NCBI GenBank assembly: GCA_000508965.1
Contig: BAHV02000020.1
Span: 1 to 64,000, forward strand
Source: Dielma sp000508965
GTDB lineage: Bacteria > Bacillota_I > Bacilli_A > Erysipelotrichales > Erysipelotrichaceae
Length of the DNA: 64,000 nt
Reading direction: 5' to 3'
Positions within the stretch are counted from its first letter, which is position 1, and each line of letters opens with the position of its first letter. The notes beneath the pieces are model-generated. The model was not told the origin of the DNA, searched no databases, and saw only the letters and a program-made list of their open reading frames with translations. Shown here one piece after another: positions 16,392 to 25,861 of the stretch. The position numbers were made by a program, and so were the translations under genes.

Positions 16392-16493
16392 ACTGCTGCT
16401 TTTTCATCTTTTTTGCTGTTTCTTGAATATGAATATCAAAACAACCGCAGCTGAAACAGGAACAATACTTTTTATAACCATCATAAGCTTGAA

Positions 16494-16973
16494 TCAAAGC
16501 AAATCAAAAAGAGCTTTTTCATAATCTGCCACAAAATATTTGATATTTTTACGCCCTTTTTGAATGATTGTATGCCCTTCTGCCATCAGCTGCGCTTTCT
16601 GCTTTTCAATGCCGCCGGGATATTTTGAATTCAATTCGCCATTAGCTTTTAATGTCCGCCAGTAAGGTGTTGGTGAATCAGAACGCTGCTCACTGGCCCA
16701 TGCGGCAATTGAAACGAAGATTCCGGCTGTGATCGGATCAGTGAAATCTGCCTCATTTTTAACCGCAAAATATTCCCTGATTTTACCCACAGTAATAACC
16801 TTCCCATAAGGAATCTGATTCATGACCTCATCATAGGCAATCGGCGGTGCAAAGTACATTCTGCTGCCGCCGTATTTCTCAATACTATCGCGGTCAGTAA
16901 TGATCTGAATCTTCGGCATTCCCTTATTATCCTTCAGCATTGCGTTAAAATCTTTCTTATCTTCATTCGCCAT
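16494..16973 (-). CDS. alkyltransferase-like (MGMT-fold) DNA-binding protein without the active-site Cys
   Basis: A 159-residue protein whose second half is the MGMT/Ada DNA-binding domain: IPYGKVITVGKIREYF, TAGIFVSIAAWASEQ, TPYWRTL, GELNSKYPGG and LMAEGHTI. The methyl-accepting PCHR motif reads PYWR here, so Cys is replaced by Tyr and His by Trp. It therefore should not transfer alkyl groups but may bind O6-alkylguanine and flag it for repair, as alkyltransferase-like proteins do. The start at 16973 follows AGGAGGTGA. An N-terminal part of about 45 residues is extra. Confidence 0.78.
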   Translation of the reverse strand: MANEDKKDFNAMLKDNKGMPKIQIITDRDSIEKYGGSRMYFAPPIAYDEVMNQIPYGKVITVGKIREYFAVKNEADFTDPITAGIFVSIAAWASEQRSDSPTPYWRTLKANGELNSKYPGGIEKQKAQLMAEGHTIIQKGRKNIKYFVADYEKALFDLL

Positions 16974-17073
16974 AACGGTCACCTCCTGCATTAAGCATAA
17001 TCATTTTATTCATGCCATGCAATGAGACAGTTGCAATAATCAAGAAAATGAATTCCTTCAATCTTTCTGGAAA

Positions 17074-17199
17074 TCATGCCCTCAAAGAGGACAGACGGCT
17101 GCCTTCCTCGCGACAGGTTTCTTTCTGTATTTTACCTATCGGGTAGTCGCAGCCAAGCATTACCATACAGGTGCTCTTTTTATTAATGATTTCCATCAT
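17074..17199 (-). CDS. possible 41-residue small ORF, uncertain
   Basis: In the 255-base gap between two minus-strand genes, ATG 17199 (or 17196) opens a frame of about 41 codons with a cysteine-containing sequence (STCMVMLGCDYPIGK). No ribosome binding site precedes it and no family is recognised. It may be a chance frame or a gene remnant. Confidence 0.2.
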   Translation of the reverse strand: MMEIINKKSTCMVMLGCDYPIGKIQKETCREEGSRLSSLRA

Positions 17200-17228
17200 G
17201 CCAACGTCTTTTCACAAGACTTTATCCA

Positions 17229-17987
17229 TCATTTCTTTAGTATTCTTTCTAATGCTTTGCTATCAAGCAGATTTACTGTTTCAAACTTTCCCTTATAAAA
17301 TACCGCGAAGTTATTAAACACACACGGCAGCGCTTTAGCCTGTGAAAGGGACTCAATCTGAATCAGCTCATACTCAACTGCATTTGCCTCACAATAGGCT
17401 TTGATATTGGGTATGACTTGATGCACATAGGGGCACTGGCAGTCATAATAAATACTTAGCTGATCATGATCTATCCGCATTTGCTTAGCCTGATTGGCAA
17501 AGTAAGGGAGGGTCCCGTCAAAAGAGAGGGCAAGCAGCTCATATCCATTCTTTGTATTATCCACCTGCTTAAAGCCAAACTTTTTCGCAAATGACTGATC
17601 AGACAGCCAGCTTTTCTGTTTTGCTGAACCAAGCATACAGACACCGGACTTGCCAGCAGCCCTGGCATCTTCAATGCAGTATTCCATAAGTGCTTTTCCG
17701 TACCCTTTGCCTTTTGCATCACCTAAAACCCATAGACAATAAATATAAATATAATTATCGCCCATGATGGGTACCCACGCTTTTTCAAGCGGCGCATATT
17801 CGATAAATACCGTCGCTTTAGCATTTAATTTTCTGAACACATGACCTTCCGGCAGCCGCTCTTTAAGCCACTGACGTTTAGCTTCAACACCCGGGTGCTT
17901 TATTTTTGTACGTATGATACAGCATAAATGCTCACTGTCGATATTCTCAACACTTAAATTCACAAACTCATTGGTTGCTTCACTCAT
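17229..17987 (-). CDS. yoaP: YoaP-like GNAT acetyltransferase with C-terminal YoaP domain
   Basis: A 252-residue protein. Residues about 1-165 form a GNAT domain with the acetyl-CoA loop GDAKGKGYGKALMEYC. The C-terminal 85 residues (from IDHDQLSIYYDCQCPYVH) match the YoaP-like domain, a thioredoxin-like fold with a CxCP sequence. The start follows AAGGAGT, which lies inside the end of the upstream glycosyltransferase gene, so the two are probably co-transcribed. The acetylated substrate is unknown. Confidence 0.8.
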   Translation of the reverse strand: MSEATNEFVNLSVENIDSEHLCCIIRTKIKHPGVEAKRQWLKERLPEGHVFRKLNAKATVFIEYAPLEKAWVPIMGDNYIYIYCLWVLGDAKGKGYGKALMEYCIEDARAAGKSGVCMLGSAKQKSWLSDQSFAKKFGFKQVDNTKNGYELLALSFDGTLPYFANQAKQMRIDHDQLSIYYDCQCPYVHQVIPNIKAYCEANAVEYELIQIESLSQAKALPCVFNNFAVFYKGKFETVNLLDSKALERILKK

Positions 17988-17999
17988 CCAATCAACTCC

Positions 18000-18980
18000 T
18001 TAATCATGACGTTCCCGATGCAGCAAGGCACTGATTTTATCCCGCATACGAATCACCTTATACTTCTTCTTAAAATACAGATTTGCCCTTCGCACATCGT
18101 CAGAGCGCTCTTTTTTGACATACATATTCTGCTGCCAGCGCGGAAAATATTTAACCATATAATTCGCTAATTCATCAAGATACTGATCCTGACGATACTC
18201 ATTTAAAAAGGAAGCACCGATTTTTAAAATATATTGATAAGCTAAAAACTCACATTCCATCTTAAACAGTGATTGATTACTATTTTGATTTAAGATTGTG
18301 ATTGCTTTTAGAATATCCAATGATTTAACCCTGAATTTATCATTGCGGGTCATTGAATTTTCTGTCTGATAATATTCAATCAATGGCTTCTTTAGATAGA
18401 TGATCTTATCCGCGGTCCCGGCCAATGCTGGTATACAAGCCAGATAAGCATACCAGATGCCTTCTGGAAAACGCATGCCAAGATCGATAAATTTTCGTTT
18501 ATATACCTTATTCCAAGGAAAAGGCAGAGCAATAAAATACTGCTGTCTGCTGATTTCACCTTCATTGCTGAAATCAAGCGCTGAATAATAACGCTTGCGG
18601 CTGCCATCAGGCGCTGCCTGATAAGCATCAAACATCAAAATATCCGCCTTTGATGCTTCGGCCTCCGCCATGATTTGGGCATAACCGTCAGGCACAACGA
18701 CATCGTCATCATCTAAAAAAGTAAAATAATCACCGCTGACATGACTCAAGCCAGTATTCCGAGCTTTGCCGGAACCGCTGTTTACCTCTAATGGAAAACT
18801 TTTAAATAATTTTGGGTATCTCCTGCAATATTCTTCAATAATCTTCAAAGAGCCATCCTTACTTCCGTCATCAACAATGATTACTTCAAAATCACGGTAA
18901 GTCTGATTGAGACAGCTGTCTAAACAGCGTCTTAAAGTTGCTTCCGCATCATAGACTGCTACAATGATACTTAATTTCAT
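18000..18980 (-). CDS. family 2 glycosyltransferase
   Basis: A 326-residue GT-A glycosyltransferase. The N-terminus LSIIVAVYDAEATLRRCLDS, VIIVDDGSKDGS and the metal-binding FLDDDDVVVPDGY (DxD) are diagnostic of GT2, as used in capsule or teichoic acid assembly. No transmembrane anchor is evident. It stands outside any polysaccharide gene cluster; its only partner is the YoaP gene downstream. Confidence 0.87.
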   Translation of the reverse strand: MKLSIIVAVYDAEATLRRCLDSCLNQTYRDFEVIIVDDGSKDGSLKIIEEYCRRYPKLFKSFPLEVNSGSGKARNTGLSHVSGDYFTFLDDDDVVVPDGYAQIMAEAEASKADILMFDAYQAAPDGSRKRYYSALDFSNEGEISRQQYFIALPFPWNKVYKRKFIDLGMRFPEGIWYAYLACIPALAGTADKIIYLKKPLIEYYQTENSMTRNDKFRVKSLDILKAITILNQNSNQSLFKMECEFLAYQYILKIGASFLNEYRQDQYLDELANYMVKYFPRWQQNMYVKKERSDDVRRANLYFKKKYKVIRMRDKISALLHRERHD

Positions 18981-19120
18981 ACGCCACCCCTTATGCTTTT
19001 ATTTTAACTGATGTAATGATTCATTTCAATTGAAACCATAAAGGAAACGCATAAAAGCTGAAATCTTTCGATTTTAGCGATAAACACTGATAAAAGCGGC
19101 CTTTTTCATTCAACAAACAA

Positions 19121-19147
19121 CAAAAAAACAGCAGCTTATACTACTGT
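19121..19147 (-). terminator. terminator of the phosphoesterase gene
   Basis: ACAGTAG/CTGCTGT stem (19147-19141 with 19134-19128, one G-U pair) followed by seven T residues on the minus strand. Confidence 0.75.
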
Positions 19148-19605
19148 TTCTTTTCCATATCCTTAATTTCATGGCGTTCAATCGTAAGCTCACCCTTATC
19201 GGTAATCAAGACCATCCACGTTAATGGATAGTTAAACCGCCGCCTGCCGCAGCTGCCGGGATTCAAAAGCCATTGTCTGCCGTTCTTTTCACACCGATAG
19301 CGGTGGGAATGACCGTTGATGATAATATCAGCCTCTGCCGCTTTCGGCATATCAATGAATTCATGACACATCACGATCTGCAAGCCGTCAAGCTTTAGCT
19401 TTTCCACCACTTTAAGTTCAGCTGCCCAAGCACCAAGATCATTATTGCCGCGCACTGCACAAACCTTGCCAAGCTCTTTGAGCTGTATAAGAAGTTCCTC
19501 ACAGCATATATCACCGGCATGCAGGATATAATCACAGCTGCGCAGGCTCGCAATAACCTCCGGGCGCAATACATTATGTGTGTCTGACACTATACCAATC
19601 CGCAT
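19141..19605 (-). CDS. YfcE/MJ0936-type metallophosphoesterase
   Basis: A 154-residue calcineurin-like phosphoesterase with every metal-binding motif: SDTHN (residues 7-11), HAGD (30-33), GNND (about 53-56), CHE (about 80) and GHSH (about 97-100). YfcE-type enzymes are manganese-dependent phosphodiesterases of uncertain cellular substrate. The gene starts eleven bases after the stop of the diguanylate cyclase gene, so it may share its transcript and could act on a nucleotide signal, which is inference. Confidence 0.88.
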   Translation of the reverse strand: MRIGIVSDTHNVLRPEVIASLRSCDYILHAGDICCEELLIQLKELGKVCAVRGNNDLGAWAAELKVVEKLKLDGLQIVMCHEFIDMPKAAEADIIINGHSHRYRCEKNGRQWLLNPGSCGRRRFNYPLTWMVLITDKGELTIERHEIKDMEKKQ

Positions 19606-19616
19606 GACAACACTCC

Positions 19617-22073
19617 TTATCCGATAATTTCATAACAATTTCGGCCATTACGCTTTGAAGTATACATCGCCTCATCAGAACGCCGGTAGATTGTCTCAAA
19701 CAAATCGCCGGCACTGGCGATAGCCGCTCCGATACTCACTGAGACATGGATTTCATCATCATTGACCATATCCCCTACACAAGCCAGCAGCTTCTCACAC
19801 AACTTCCCAAGCTCTTCCATATTTGTATCACGGACATAGACCACAAATTCATCACCGCCCGGCCGGCCGATCAGACAGCGCTGAGCATCAAAATTATACT
19901 TCAATAACTGGGCAAGACTGCATAAAACCTTATCTCCATTAAGATGCCCATAGCTGTCATTGATATGCTTAAAATCATCAATATCAATCAGCATTAAACC
20001 ATCATGCTGATCCGCCTTCAGCCGGTCAAGCTCCTCAATAATTTGCTTCCGCGATGCCGCCGCGTTATAAACTCCAGTTAGACTGTCAAGCTGCGCCTGT
20101 TTCTCCAGACGCTCTTTTTCTTTTTTCTCATCATCAATATCACTGATCTTACCGATGCAATATGCCGGATTGCCTAAATCATCGCATACCGTTTTGAAGA
20201 TAAACCGATACCAATGTAAATCACCATTATCCATCGGACACAAAAGATCATGGCTCGCATCCTTTCCCTCTTTCAAAAGCTTGAAGAATACCTGCTCATA
20301 AAATTTCCCGCGTTCATCAGTTTCATTCATTTCGCCATGCTTCGTAAAGCTTTCAACGCTTTCCCCGCCGGCCCCTTTTCTGGAAACCATCAGAATATCT
20401 GAAGCATAGTCATATTCAAAGAAATGATCACTTGATAATTCATAGACCTGAAGATGCTTCTTTAAATCAAGCTGAATCTTATTATTCATTTTAATTTTAG
20501 TTCTCAGCCCCCACAGCAGTGCCAAAATGATCACAGCTGAAACTGAGGTAATCATAAATATAAATGTCAGCGGATACTTATTAATCATATCCTTGAAATT
20601 AAAATCATTCTCATAGGTCGTATTAAGAAAAATAATTGTCTGCATTTCTTCATCAGGAAAAGCCATTACTGCCTTATTCATTATATTAAGCAAATGATGA
20701 TTTGACTGTCTTATCACACCGAAACAAATCCGGCGCACATCATAAGTCTGCGGTATCAGATAGATATTACCGAACTGCGGCTGATTGATAAAATACTGCA
20801 CCATGTAATTATCCCCGAACATATAATCCGCTTCGCCATTATTCACCGCTTTGACACACTCTTCAACCGTGTCATACCACTTTGCGGAGGAAGTTTCAAT
20901 TCGGCTGTATTCCACCGTTTTAGTTAATGCCAGTGTTTTATTCCGCAAATCACCTATGTTGGCTGTATCATTCATCATCATGATATACTGAGCCTCAAGA
21001 TAAGGATTGGTCATCTGAATGCGCAGCTCCTCAGCAAGATCATAATCATAAGTCATGGCAAGTGAAATATCAATTTCCTTATCAGCCATCATTTGATCAA
21101 GCTGACCCGGCGTTGAAATTGCTATCAACTCAATATTCAAGCCCGTTTGTTCTGCGATAGCCTTCAGCACATCCACGGCAATACCCTTTAATTCACCGTC
21201 GGCTTCATATTGAAAAGGCGGCTGATTGGTAAGCACACCGGCTTTAAATACGTTACCCTGTTCAATAAACGCTAATTCATCATCATTTAAAATCAACTCA
21301 TCATGACCGTGTGAAAAATATTTACTTTCCATTTCCGACATAAAATATGGATTAGTCTGTTCAATATTCTGCAGCGCTAGATTTATTTCCTGTATCAGTG
21401 GTGAATTACCCGATGTGGTAATGAAATAAAAAGGCTTAGGAGCAAATTTAGCTACCGTACGCACACCGGTTACCTTCTCAGCGCTCGTACTCAGCATTGC
21501 CTCAGCTTCACCGCTTACCAAAGCGTTAAGCATTGCTTCACTGCTGTCATAATAAAAATACTCCGGCTCAATCAGGTTCATTTCACAAAATTCATTCAGC
21601 TCCCGCAAGCGCATGTTCGCATTCTTATGCACCGCTATCCGCACATGCTGCATCTGGGTCGAATCAACAATAAATGTCTTATTATTTAATATTACTAAAG
21701 TTGTATAAGCGATGCCGTAGCTGCGGCTTGAATAGTCATAGATATCATCCATAGCGGCGCTATACGACATCCCGCCCATGAGATCGATCTCCCCTTTTTC
21801 AAGCATATCCATCAAAGTCGTTAAGCTTTCGTCAATACTTCCTTCAGCTTGGACAAATTCAACCTGCCAGCCATTATATAAAGCCATTTCCTGAATATAT
21901 TCATAAGTATAACCGCTGAAATTTCCATTCTCATCAATAACCGTAAGTCCCTCTTGAATTGGATAACCCACTTTTATGACTTGATCTTCTTCAGCATGGA
22001 TATCTGATGCAGCTAAACCAAAACAGGTATTAAAAAGCACACAGATAGCTAATATTATCCTTTTAGCTTTCAT
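19617..22073 (-). CDS. sensor diguanylate cyclase with two solute-binding domains
   Basis: An 818-residue transmembrane receptor. A signal peptide is followed by two family 3 solute-binding (PBPb) domains at about 35-255 and 270-490, one transmembrane helix near 505-527, a PAS-like domain at about 540-650 and a GGDEF domain at 660-818. The active motif GRPGGDEF is intact, so it should make cyclic di-GMP. The inhibitory RxxD motif before it is absent (RCLI at that place). It probably senses an amino acid-like ligand outside the cell. The second ATG (22073) has the better distance from GGAGGGG. Confidence 0.87.
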   Translation of the reverse strand: MKAKRIILAICVLFNTCFGLAASDIHAEEDQVIKVGYPIQEGLTVIDENGNFSGYTYEYIQEMALYNGWQVEFVQAEGSIDESLTTLMDMLEKGEIDLMGGMSYSAAMDDIYDYSSRSYGIAYTTLVILNNKTFIVDSTQMQHVRIAVHKNANMRLRELNEFCEMNLIEPEYFYYDSSEAMLNALVSGEAEAMLSTSAEKVTGVRTVAKFAPKPFYFITTSGNSPLIQEINLALQNIEQTNPYFMSEMESKYFSHGHDELILNDDELAFIEQGNVFKAGVLTNQPPFQYEADGELKGIAVDVLKAIAEQTGLNIELIAISTPGQLDQMMADKEIDISLAMTYDYDLAEELRIQMTNPYLEAQYIMMMNDTANIGDLRNKTLALTKTVEYSRIETSSAKWYDTVEECVKAVNNGEADYMFGDNYMVQYFINQPQFGNIYLIPQTYDVRRICFGVIRQSNHHLLNIMNKAVMAFPDEEMQTIIFLNTTYENDFNFKDMINKYPLTFIFMITSVSAVIILALLWGLRTKIKMNNKIQLDLKKHLQVYELSSDHFFEYDYASDILMVSRKGAGGESVESFTKHGEMNETDERGKFYEQVFFKLLKEGKDASHDLLCPMDNGDLHWYRFIFKTVCDDLGNPAYCIGKISDIDDEKKEKERLEKQAQLDSLTGVYNAAASRKQIIEELDRLKADQHDGLMLIDIDDFKHINDSYGHLNGDKVLCSLAQLLKYNFDAQRCLIGRPGGDEFVVYVRDTNMEELGKLCEKLLACVGDMVNDDEIHVSVSIGAAIASAGDLFETIYRRSDEAMYTSKRNGRNCYEIIG

Positions 22074-22192
22074 CATATCCCCTCCAAACATGCTGAAATG
22101 ATATAAATATTATTATTAATTTTACCATGTTTAAGAGTCAATTGAAAGGGATACCGCCATAATTGAAAACGGCTGCATATTATTTTATCAGC

Positions 22193-22224
22193 CAAAGAAA
22201 AGGATCAGAGCATGACCCTGATCC
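22193..22224 (-). terminator. terminator of the PTS-sulfatase operon
   Basis: GGATCAG/CTGATCC stem (22224-22218 with 22208-22202) followed by TTTTCTTT on the minus strand, just beyond the IIA stop. Confidence 0.8.
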
Positions 22225-22229
22225 AATGA

Positions 22230-22541
22230 TTATTGATTCAATTTTTTATAAATATCGATAAATTCCTGAGCTAAGATACCAAAAGCTTCGGCACTCATCA
22301 GCTGATCCTCCGCATGCATCAGCAAGAGAGCAAATTCAGTCTTTTCACCAGCTGCTTCTTTTTGAATCAAACCCGCATGCGCGTGATGACCTTCTAAAAA
22401 CACCTGCTCTCCCTCCTCCATCAGCTTCTCAGCGCCTTCAAAATCACCTGTTTTTGCAAGCTGTATCGCTTCGATGTACATGGAACGGGCAGTACCTACC
22501 GCACTGATGATCTGAAAGCTGATCAATTCAAGACCTTCCAT
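22230..22541 (-). CDS. PTS lactose/cellobiose-type IIA component
   Basis: A 103-residue cytoplasmic protein, predicted all-helical, matching the lac/cel IIA family (LicA/CelC). The family active-site histidine lies in LLLMHAEDQLMSAE near residue 76. It takes phosphate from HPr and passes it to the IIB encoded two bases upstream. It is the last gene of a five-gene operon with IIC, a sulfatase and a phospho-beta-glycosidase. Confidence 0.92.
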   Translation of the reverse strand: MEGLELISFQIISAVGTARSMYIEAIQLAKTGDFEGAEKLMEEGEQVFLEGHHAHAGLIQKEAAGEKTEFALLLMHAEDQLMSAEAFGILAQEFIDIYKKLNQ

Positions 22542-22543
22542 AA

Positions 22544-22846
22544 CTAAATACCCAGCACTTCTTTAACACGCTTGATGACCTTAGCCCCATCCATCATGCC
22601 ATAGGCTGCCATATCAATGGCTTCAACCGGACAATTCGGACATTGTTCCTTGACCTTAGCAAGATTAAAACGTACCTGCGGCCCTAATAAAATAATATCT
22701 GCATCAGCACCTACCTCTTTAGCCTGAGCGATCGAATAGGCATTGATATCACACTCAAGACCCTCTTCAAGCGCCGCTTTCTGCATCTTGGTAACTAATA
22801 AGCTTGTACTCATACCTGCTGCACACAATAATACGATTTTTTTCAT
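22544..22846 (-). CDS. PTS lactose/cellobiose-type IIB component
   Basis: A 100-residue IIB. The phosphorylated cysteine is in the loop LLCAAGMSTSLL (Cys8). The fold pattern VDIILLGPQVRFNL is typical of CelA/LicB. It carries phosphate from IIA to the sugar in the IIC membrane channel. It lies 18 bases after the GH1 gene with its own GGGAG site. Confidence 0.92.
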   Translation of the reverse strand: MKKIVLLCAAGMSTSLLVTKMQKAALEEGLECDINAYSIAQAKEVGADADIILLGPQVRFNLAKVKEQCPNCPVEAIDMAAYGMMDGAKVIKRVKEVLGI

Positions 22847-22864
22847 AAATGTTCTCCCTCAGAT

Positions 22865-24295
22865 TTATTGTAAATCTCCACCATTAGTGGCAATAACCTT
22901 CTTATACCAATCAAAGCTCTTTTTCTTAGAACGTTTTAATGTTCCATTTCCTTCATCATCCTTATCCACATAGATAAAACCATACCGTTTAGACATTTCA
23001 CCGGTTGACGCACTGACTAAATCGATTGGGCCCCATGAAGTATAACCCCATAATTCAACCCCGTCTAATTCTACGGCAGCCTTCATCGCCTTGATATGCT
23101 CCCGCAGATAATCAATGCGGTAATCATCCTCTACATAGCCATTTTCATCTGCTTCATCTCTTGCACCTAAGCCGTTTTCCACAATAAACAGCGGTTTCTG
23201 ATACCGGTCATATAACTCATTCATGGTAATTCTCAGGCCCAGCGGATCGATCTGCCAGCCCCATTGTGAAGCTTTCAGATAAGGGTTTCGTACACCTTTG
23301 AATGCATTGCCGCTCATTTCCTTTGCCAAAATCTCAGGATCAGTGCTTGTACAGCGGCTTGAATAATAGCTGAAAGATATAAAATCAACAGTATGCTCTT
23401 TCAATATTCTTTTATCTTCATCACTCATTCCAATATCGATACCCTCACGCTCAAATTCCTTTAACGCATAGGCAGGATATTCACCGCGGCTTTGTACATC
23501 GATAAAGAAATAATTATCACGATTCTTCCTCTGAGCTTCAAAAACATCTTTAGGATCACAGCTGTAAGGATATGTTACACCGGCTGCCAGCATACAGCCA
23601 ACCTTATTCTCCGGATCGATTTCATGGGCAATCTTCGTAGCCCAGGCACTCGCAACCAATTCATGATGAGCAGCCAGATACTTGACCTGTGCTTCATTTT
23701 CATCAGCCTCCAGCACCAAACCGGCTCCCATGAAAGGCATATGCAGAATCATGTTGATTTCATTAAAAGTAAGCCAATACTTCACCAGTCCCTTGTAACG
23801 AGTAAACAATACGGTAACAAGATTTTTATAGAAATCAATCAAACGGCGATTTTTCCACCCGCCATATTCCTTGATCAAATGAATGGGGCAGTCAAAATGC
23901 GTAATCGTTACTAATGGCTCAATCCCATATTTATGACATTCTTTAAACAGATCCTCATAAAATTTCAAGCCTGCTTCATTCGGTTCAGATTCATCACCCT
24001 TTGGAAAAATCCGTGTCCAAGCGATAGAAAGACGATAAGTCTTGAACCCCATTTCACCGAAAAGCGCAATATCTTCCTTGTAATGATGAAACATATCAAT
24101 GGCTTCACATGCCGGATAATAATAACCTGCCTGATGCTCCAGCATTTTCAGTCTGCCGCAGCTCACCTTCATGCGGTCAGGCCCATGCGGAACAACATCG
24201 ACATTCGCTAATCCGCGGCCGTCTTCCTTATATCCGCCTTCACATTGATTGGCAGCCGTAGCACCGCCCCATAAAAAATTTTCTCTGAATGGCAT
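22865..24295 (-). CDS. GH1 6-phospho-beta-glycosidase
   Basis: A 476-residue GH1 barrel. The acid/base Glu is in LTFNEIN near residue 180 and the nucleophile Glu in LFIVENGLG near 372. The C-terminal KKKSFDWYKKVI region is the phosphate-binding segment of 6-phospho-beta-glucosidases. It should split the phosphorylated disaccharide delivered by the PTS. The neighbouring sulfatase suggests the natural disaccharide may carry sulfate, which is inference. Confidence 0.92.
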   Translation of the reverse strand: MPFRENFLWGGATAANQCEGGYKEDGRGLANVDVVPHGPDRMKVSCGRLKMLEHQAGYYYPACEAIDMFHHYKEDIALFGEMGFKTYRLSIAWTRIFPKGDESEPNEAGLKFYEDLFKECHKYGIEPLVTITHFDCPIHLIKEYGGWKNRRLIDFYKNLVTVLFTRYKGLVKYWLTFNEINMILHMPFMGAGLVLEADENEAQVKYLAAHHELVASAWATKIAHEIDPENKVGCMLAAGVTYPYSCDPKDVFEAQRKNRDNYFFIDVQSRGEYPAYALKEFEREGIDIGMSDEDKRILKEHTVDFISFSYYSSRCTSTDPEILAKEMSGNAFKGVRNPYLKASQWGWQIDPLGLRITMNELYDRYQKPLFIVENGLGARDEADENGYVEDDYRIDYLREHIKAMKAAVELDGVELWGYTSWGPIDLVSASTGEMSKRYGFIYVDKDDEGNGTLKRSKKKSFDWYKKVIATNGGDLQ

Positions 24296-24306
24296 AGCAT
24301 TCCTCC

Positions 24307-25797
24307 TTATCGTATATCTTTGCGATCCGGTACAATATCTCCGGTTTCAATCATGAAATCAAGAATTCTCAATTTCATTTTATTAACAGCTTCGCTGTAA
24401 GCTGGATCCTTAATTCTATTATCTAACTCTTGCGGATCTTTTTCAAGGTCATAAAGCTCATCTGTTTCATAAAGCCGATAAATATACTTCAGATTCCCCA
24501 TACGAATCATGACTGCCTTAGTATGCTCAGGACCTTCCATTTCCTGAGTAGACAGCCGCGGCCAGTAAGGTGATGCAGGACCATGTCCTTTTTCCATTGC
24601 CCATGTTTCACCATGGATGCGGCCGCCTTCACAGAATACGGCATCCTTATGGGTATCACTGCCGGCTAATACATCAAGCAATGATTTGCCGAATTGCACA
24701 TACTCGGTTTTAACGCCTGTCATCTGACAGACGGTTTCGGTAATATCCACTAACTCTGCCAAGGCTTCAGAAATTCTCGGCTTACAGGCAAACTGAGCAG
24801 CCGGTTTCACAAGCAGCGGCACATTCACGACAGGATCGTCAAAACAGTTCTGTACCTTTTCCGCAATCGAGTAATCAGTCGTATAATCACCATGGTCACT
24901 AAACACAAAAATACTTGTATCATCATAGAGATTACATGCTTTTAATTTATTTCTAATTAGCCCAAAATGAGTATCAAAGCGGGATACCATGGCTAAGTAA
25001 GTAGCTCTTAATTCCGTCATATTCGCTTCGCCCCAAGCATCAAGATTTTGTTTAGAGGCAATGCCATAAAGCATACTGGGCTTATCCTTAAGCGTTAACA
25101 CACTGGGTCTTCTCGGCGGCAGCTTACTGCGGTCAATACTGCTGTACCAAGGCTCCTCACAGGCATAGGGCGGATGCGGAAAGGCAATCGTTACATAGAG
25201 AAAGAAAGGCTTGGAACCAGGTTCTTTGCTTTTTCTCTCAATATAAGCCAGTGCTGCTTCTACACAGCCCCAGTCACTCCCCCCCATACTGCCATTATGT
25301 GCCATTTCTTCACTGATCTTGCCTACGTAGTGAGAATAATACCCCGGTTCGCTTGTATCTGCATTTCCATCTAGCTTAAAACCATGACTGAATGATTTAT
25401 CCTTTGTAACTGCTTTTCTGTCTTCCTTATGAATACCGTCATAATAAGCATCGCAGTATTCTTCTTTAGAATAATTACCCGGCACAACATCATTTCTGCC
25501 GACCCAGATCACTTCATAGCCATTGTTTTTCATCGTTCTTAAAAAATTAGGCTCGCCTTTATTCTGTAAATAATGAATGGTTCTATGACCTGTCGTATGC
25601 GGATATAAGCCTGTCAGAAAGCTGCATCGGCTCGGTACGCAGACAGGATTTTGACAATAAGCATTTTTAAAGGATACACCATCCTCTAAAACAGCATCAA
25701 GGTTCGGTGTGATCGATGCCGGATTGCCCATATGAGCTAAGGCATCGCAGCGCATCTGATCTGCCACAAAATATACGATATTGGGTTTTTTAGTCAT
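24307..25797 (-). CDS. Cys-type sulfatase without export signal
   Basis: A 496-residue alkaline-phosphatase-fold sulfatase. Metal ligands are in FVADQMRCD at the N-terminus and in FVFSDHGDY near residue 200-300. The sulfatase signature begins NPVCVPSRCSFLTG near residue 50; its Cys must be converted to formylglycine by a maturase, not seen in the window. The protein begins directly with MTKKPNIVYFVADQM and has no signal peptide, so it acts in the cytoplasm. It sits between IIC and the phospho-glycosidase, with GAGAGGAG upstream. Confidence 0.9.
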   Translation of the reverse strand: MTKKPNIVYFVADQMRCDALAHMGNPASITPNLDAVLEDGVSFKNAYCQNPVCVPSRCSFLTGLYPHTTGHRTIHYLQNKGEPNFLRTMKNNGYEVIWVGRNDVVPGNYSKEEYCDAYYDGIHKEDRKAVTKDKSFSHGFKLDGNADTSEPGYYSHYVGKISEEMAHNGSMGGSDWGCVEAALAYIERKSKEPGSKPFFLYVTIAFPHPPYACEEPWYSSIDRSKLPPRRPSVLTLKDKPSMLYGIASKQNLDAWGEANMTELRATYLAMVSRFDTHFGLIRNKLKACNLYDDTSIFVFSDHGDYTTDYSIAEKVQNCFDDPVVNVPLLVKPAAQFACKPRISEALAELVDITETVCQMTGVKTEYVQFGKSLLDVLAGSDTHKDAVFCEGGRIHGETWAMEKGHGPASPYWPRLSTQEMEGPEHTKAVMIRMGNLKYIYRLYETDELYDLEKDPQELDNRIKDPAYSEAVNKMKLRILDFMIETGDIVPDRKDIR

Positions 25798-25821
25798 AAA
25801 TTTCTCCTCTCATTTGTGATA

Positions 25822-25854
25822 AAAAGTTATAAAGCATTGATCTTTATAACTTTT
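25822..25854 (-). terminator. intercistronic hairpin between IIC and sulfatase
   Basis: A 13-bp perfect stem (25854-25842 with 25834-25822) between IIC and the sulfatase gene, with a U-rich 3' arm. It could act as a partial terminator or mRNA-stabilising hairpin that sets the ratio of transporter to enzymes. Confidence 0.55.
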
Positions 25855-25861
25855 AAAGCTT

